DNA of 22,708 bases, taken from assembly GCA_910586425.1 (NCBI GenBank), contig CAJUHL010000025.1, forward strand, positions 1 to 22,708, given 5' to 3'. The notes under the pieces were generated by a model that saw only the letters and a list, made by a program, of their open reading frames with translations, did not search any database and was not told the origin of the DNA. Every line of letters starts with the position of its first letter. Within the stretch, counting starts at the first letter, position 1. The translations under genes and the position numbers were made by a program. The DNA comes from an uncultured Bacilli bacterium. Its GTDB lineage: Bacteria; Bacillota_I; Bacilli_A; RF39; UBA660. This document shows, piece by piece, positions 21,985 through 22,708 of this stretch.

Positions 21985-22677
21985 ATGAATTTAAATTATG
22001 CAATATTTAGAAGTGAACCTATTTATACTTTAAATGATTTAGCACAAATAGGATCACATAATAAAAGAGATAAAAAATTTTATAATTCTAATCCTGATAT
22101 TAAGGTAGAATTAAGTAAAAATAATATAGAATTAGTACCTTTAGCAGATAAGTATGTTAAAGGTTTTAAAATGCTTGTTAAAGATTATGAAAAAGAACAT
22201 AATGAAAGAATGAAAACTGAACGAGAAGATAGAAAAAGGACTTTTAATCAAATGCTAGATAAATCTAAAAATGTTGTAGCAGATGAGTTATTATTTACTG
22301 CTACAAATGAGTTTTTTAAAGAAATGACAAAAGAGGATATACTTGATTGGGCTAATACTTGTATGGAATTTGTTTATGAAGATTTAGGTTACACCAAAGA
22401 ACAAGTTTTACATAGTGTTGTGCATTTAGATGAGACAACACCACATATTCATTGTGTAGTTGTACCACTTGTTAAAAAACTAGATAAAAGAACTAATACA
22501 GAAAGATTTACTATTTCTAAAAAACAATATATTAGAGATAAAATACACTTATCTGAATTACAGGATAAATATCATAAACGATTAACTGACAAAGGTTACG
22601 ATTTAGAAAGAGGAATCAAAGGTAGTGATAGAAAGCACATTAAAATTAAAGACTATGGTGTTAGTATAGATATATAG
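21985..22677 (+). CDS. MobV/Pre-family relaxase, C-terminally truncated
   Basis: A 230-aa N-terminal relaxase domain. The start NLNYAIFRSEPIYTLNDLAQ IGSHNKRDK is that of MobV (Pre) proteins. The metal-binding motif HLDETTPHIH is at 147-156, and DKRTNTERFTISKKQYIRDK and ERGIKGSDRKHIKIKDY follow. MobV relaxases nick oriT and start mobilisation of small plasmids and integrative elements. Full-length relatives run to about 400 residues or more; here family sequence ends at KIKDY and a stop follows six codons later, next to a TAGTATA/TATACTA inverted repeat, so an insertion or deletion has probably cut the gene. GTGAGG precedes the ATG. No recognisable MobV oriT is seen upstream. Confidence 0.85.
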   Translation: MNLNYAIFRSEPIYTLNDLAQIGSHNKRDKKFYNSNPDIKVELSKNNIELVPLADKYVKGFKMLVKDYEKEHNERMKTEREDRKRTFNQMLDKSKNVVADELLFTATNEFFKEMTKEDILDWANTCMEFVYEDLGYTKEQVLHSVVHLDETTPHIHCVVVPLVKKLDKRTNTERFTISKKQYIRDKIHLSELQDKYHKRLTDKGYDLERGIKGSDRKHIKIKDYGVSIDI

Positions 22678-22706
22678 ACACAAAAAACTTTAGTAATGGT
22701 ATACTA
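22662..22706. repeat. Inverted repeat at truncation point of the relaxase
   Basis: TAGTATA (22662-22668) and TATACTA (22700-22706) are exact complements flanking 31 bp at the window edge, starting where relaxase family sequence ends. It could be the end of an inserted element; the window stops too soon to tell. Confidence 0.35.
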
Positions 22707-22708
22707 GG

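Noticed and set aside
1..22708. Alternative genetic code (UGA as Trp), as in some Mollicutes relatives
   Set aside because: Trp codons in recA, infC, rplT and others are TGG, and TGA acts as a stop at the ends of genes such as the SDR.

Overview
This is a low-GC Gram-positive chromosome segment using the standard genetic code (Trp is TGG and TGA is read as stop). The RNase P RNA has a B-type layout, which points to the Bacilli / Erysipelotrichia / Mollicutes-related side of the Bacillota rather than Clostridia. Shine-Dalgarno sites of the form AGGTGA or GGAGG and several TTG starts fit this. Cell-wall genes, a KinB-like sensor kinase and sequences resembling Spo0A boxes suggest a walled, possibly spore-forming (perhaps gut) relative. 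The genus cannot be read from the window.

Bases 1-14526 are mostly ordinary housekeeping chromosome. In order: the tail of a phage-structural-like gene, rodA (minus strand), a membrane-anchored PTS-EIIB-like protein, a membrane histidine kinase preceded by tandem Spo0A-like boxes, gpsB, rnpB, a RodZ-like protein, pgsA, recA with a near-consensus LexA box, an SDR and a PLP lyase that overlap by 4 bp, the infC-rpmI-rplT operon with its attenuating leader, a small membrane protein, a UPF0316 protein, three tandem VanY-type D,D-carboxypeptidases, and a uracil/deoxyinosine-type DNA glycosylase.

Bases 14585-19604 hold a DacF-type D-Ala-D-Ala carboxypeptidase gene split by a 3.87-kb element. The element carries a large serine recombinase, a Fic-domain protein with a VbhA-like N-terminus, a tiny ORF and two decayed genes. 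Joining the two ends reconstructs a symmetric attP around an AA dinucleotide and restores the dacF frame exactly. The insertion separates the SxxK and SGN motifs from the KTG motif, so only excision would yield a complete enzyme.

Bases 19605-22708 are accessory DNA: an orphan promoter, strong hairpins, a decayed rhuM-like gene, and an AbiF/Abi_2 HEPN protein flanked on both sides by a 37-nt structured RNA motif. The two motif copies share 31 of 37 bases, including an identical 13-nt loop, and their stem differences preserve pairing. The upstream copy has a TTGACG-17-TATGAT promoter and the downstream copy ends in an intrinsic terminator. A MobV/Pre relaxase, cut short just before the window edge, follows. 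The Abi gene with its duplicated RNA, read as a candidate RNA-antitoxin module of the kind proposed to be ancestral to Cas13, is the most interesting system here. The serine-integrase island in dacF is second.
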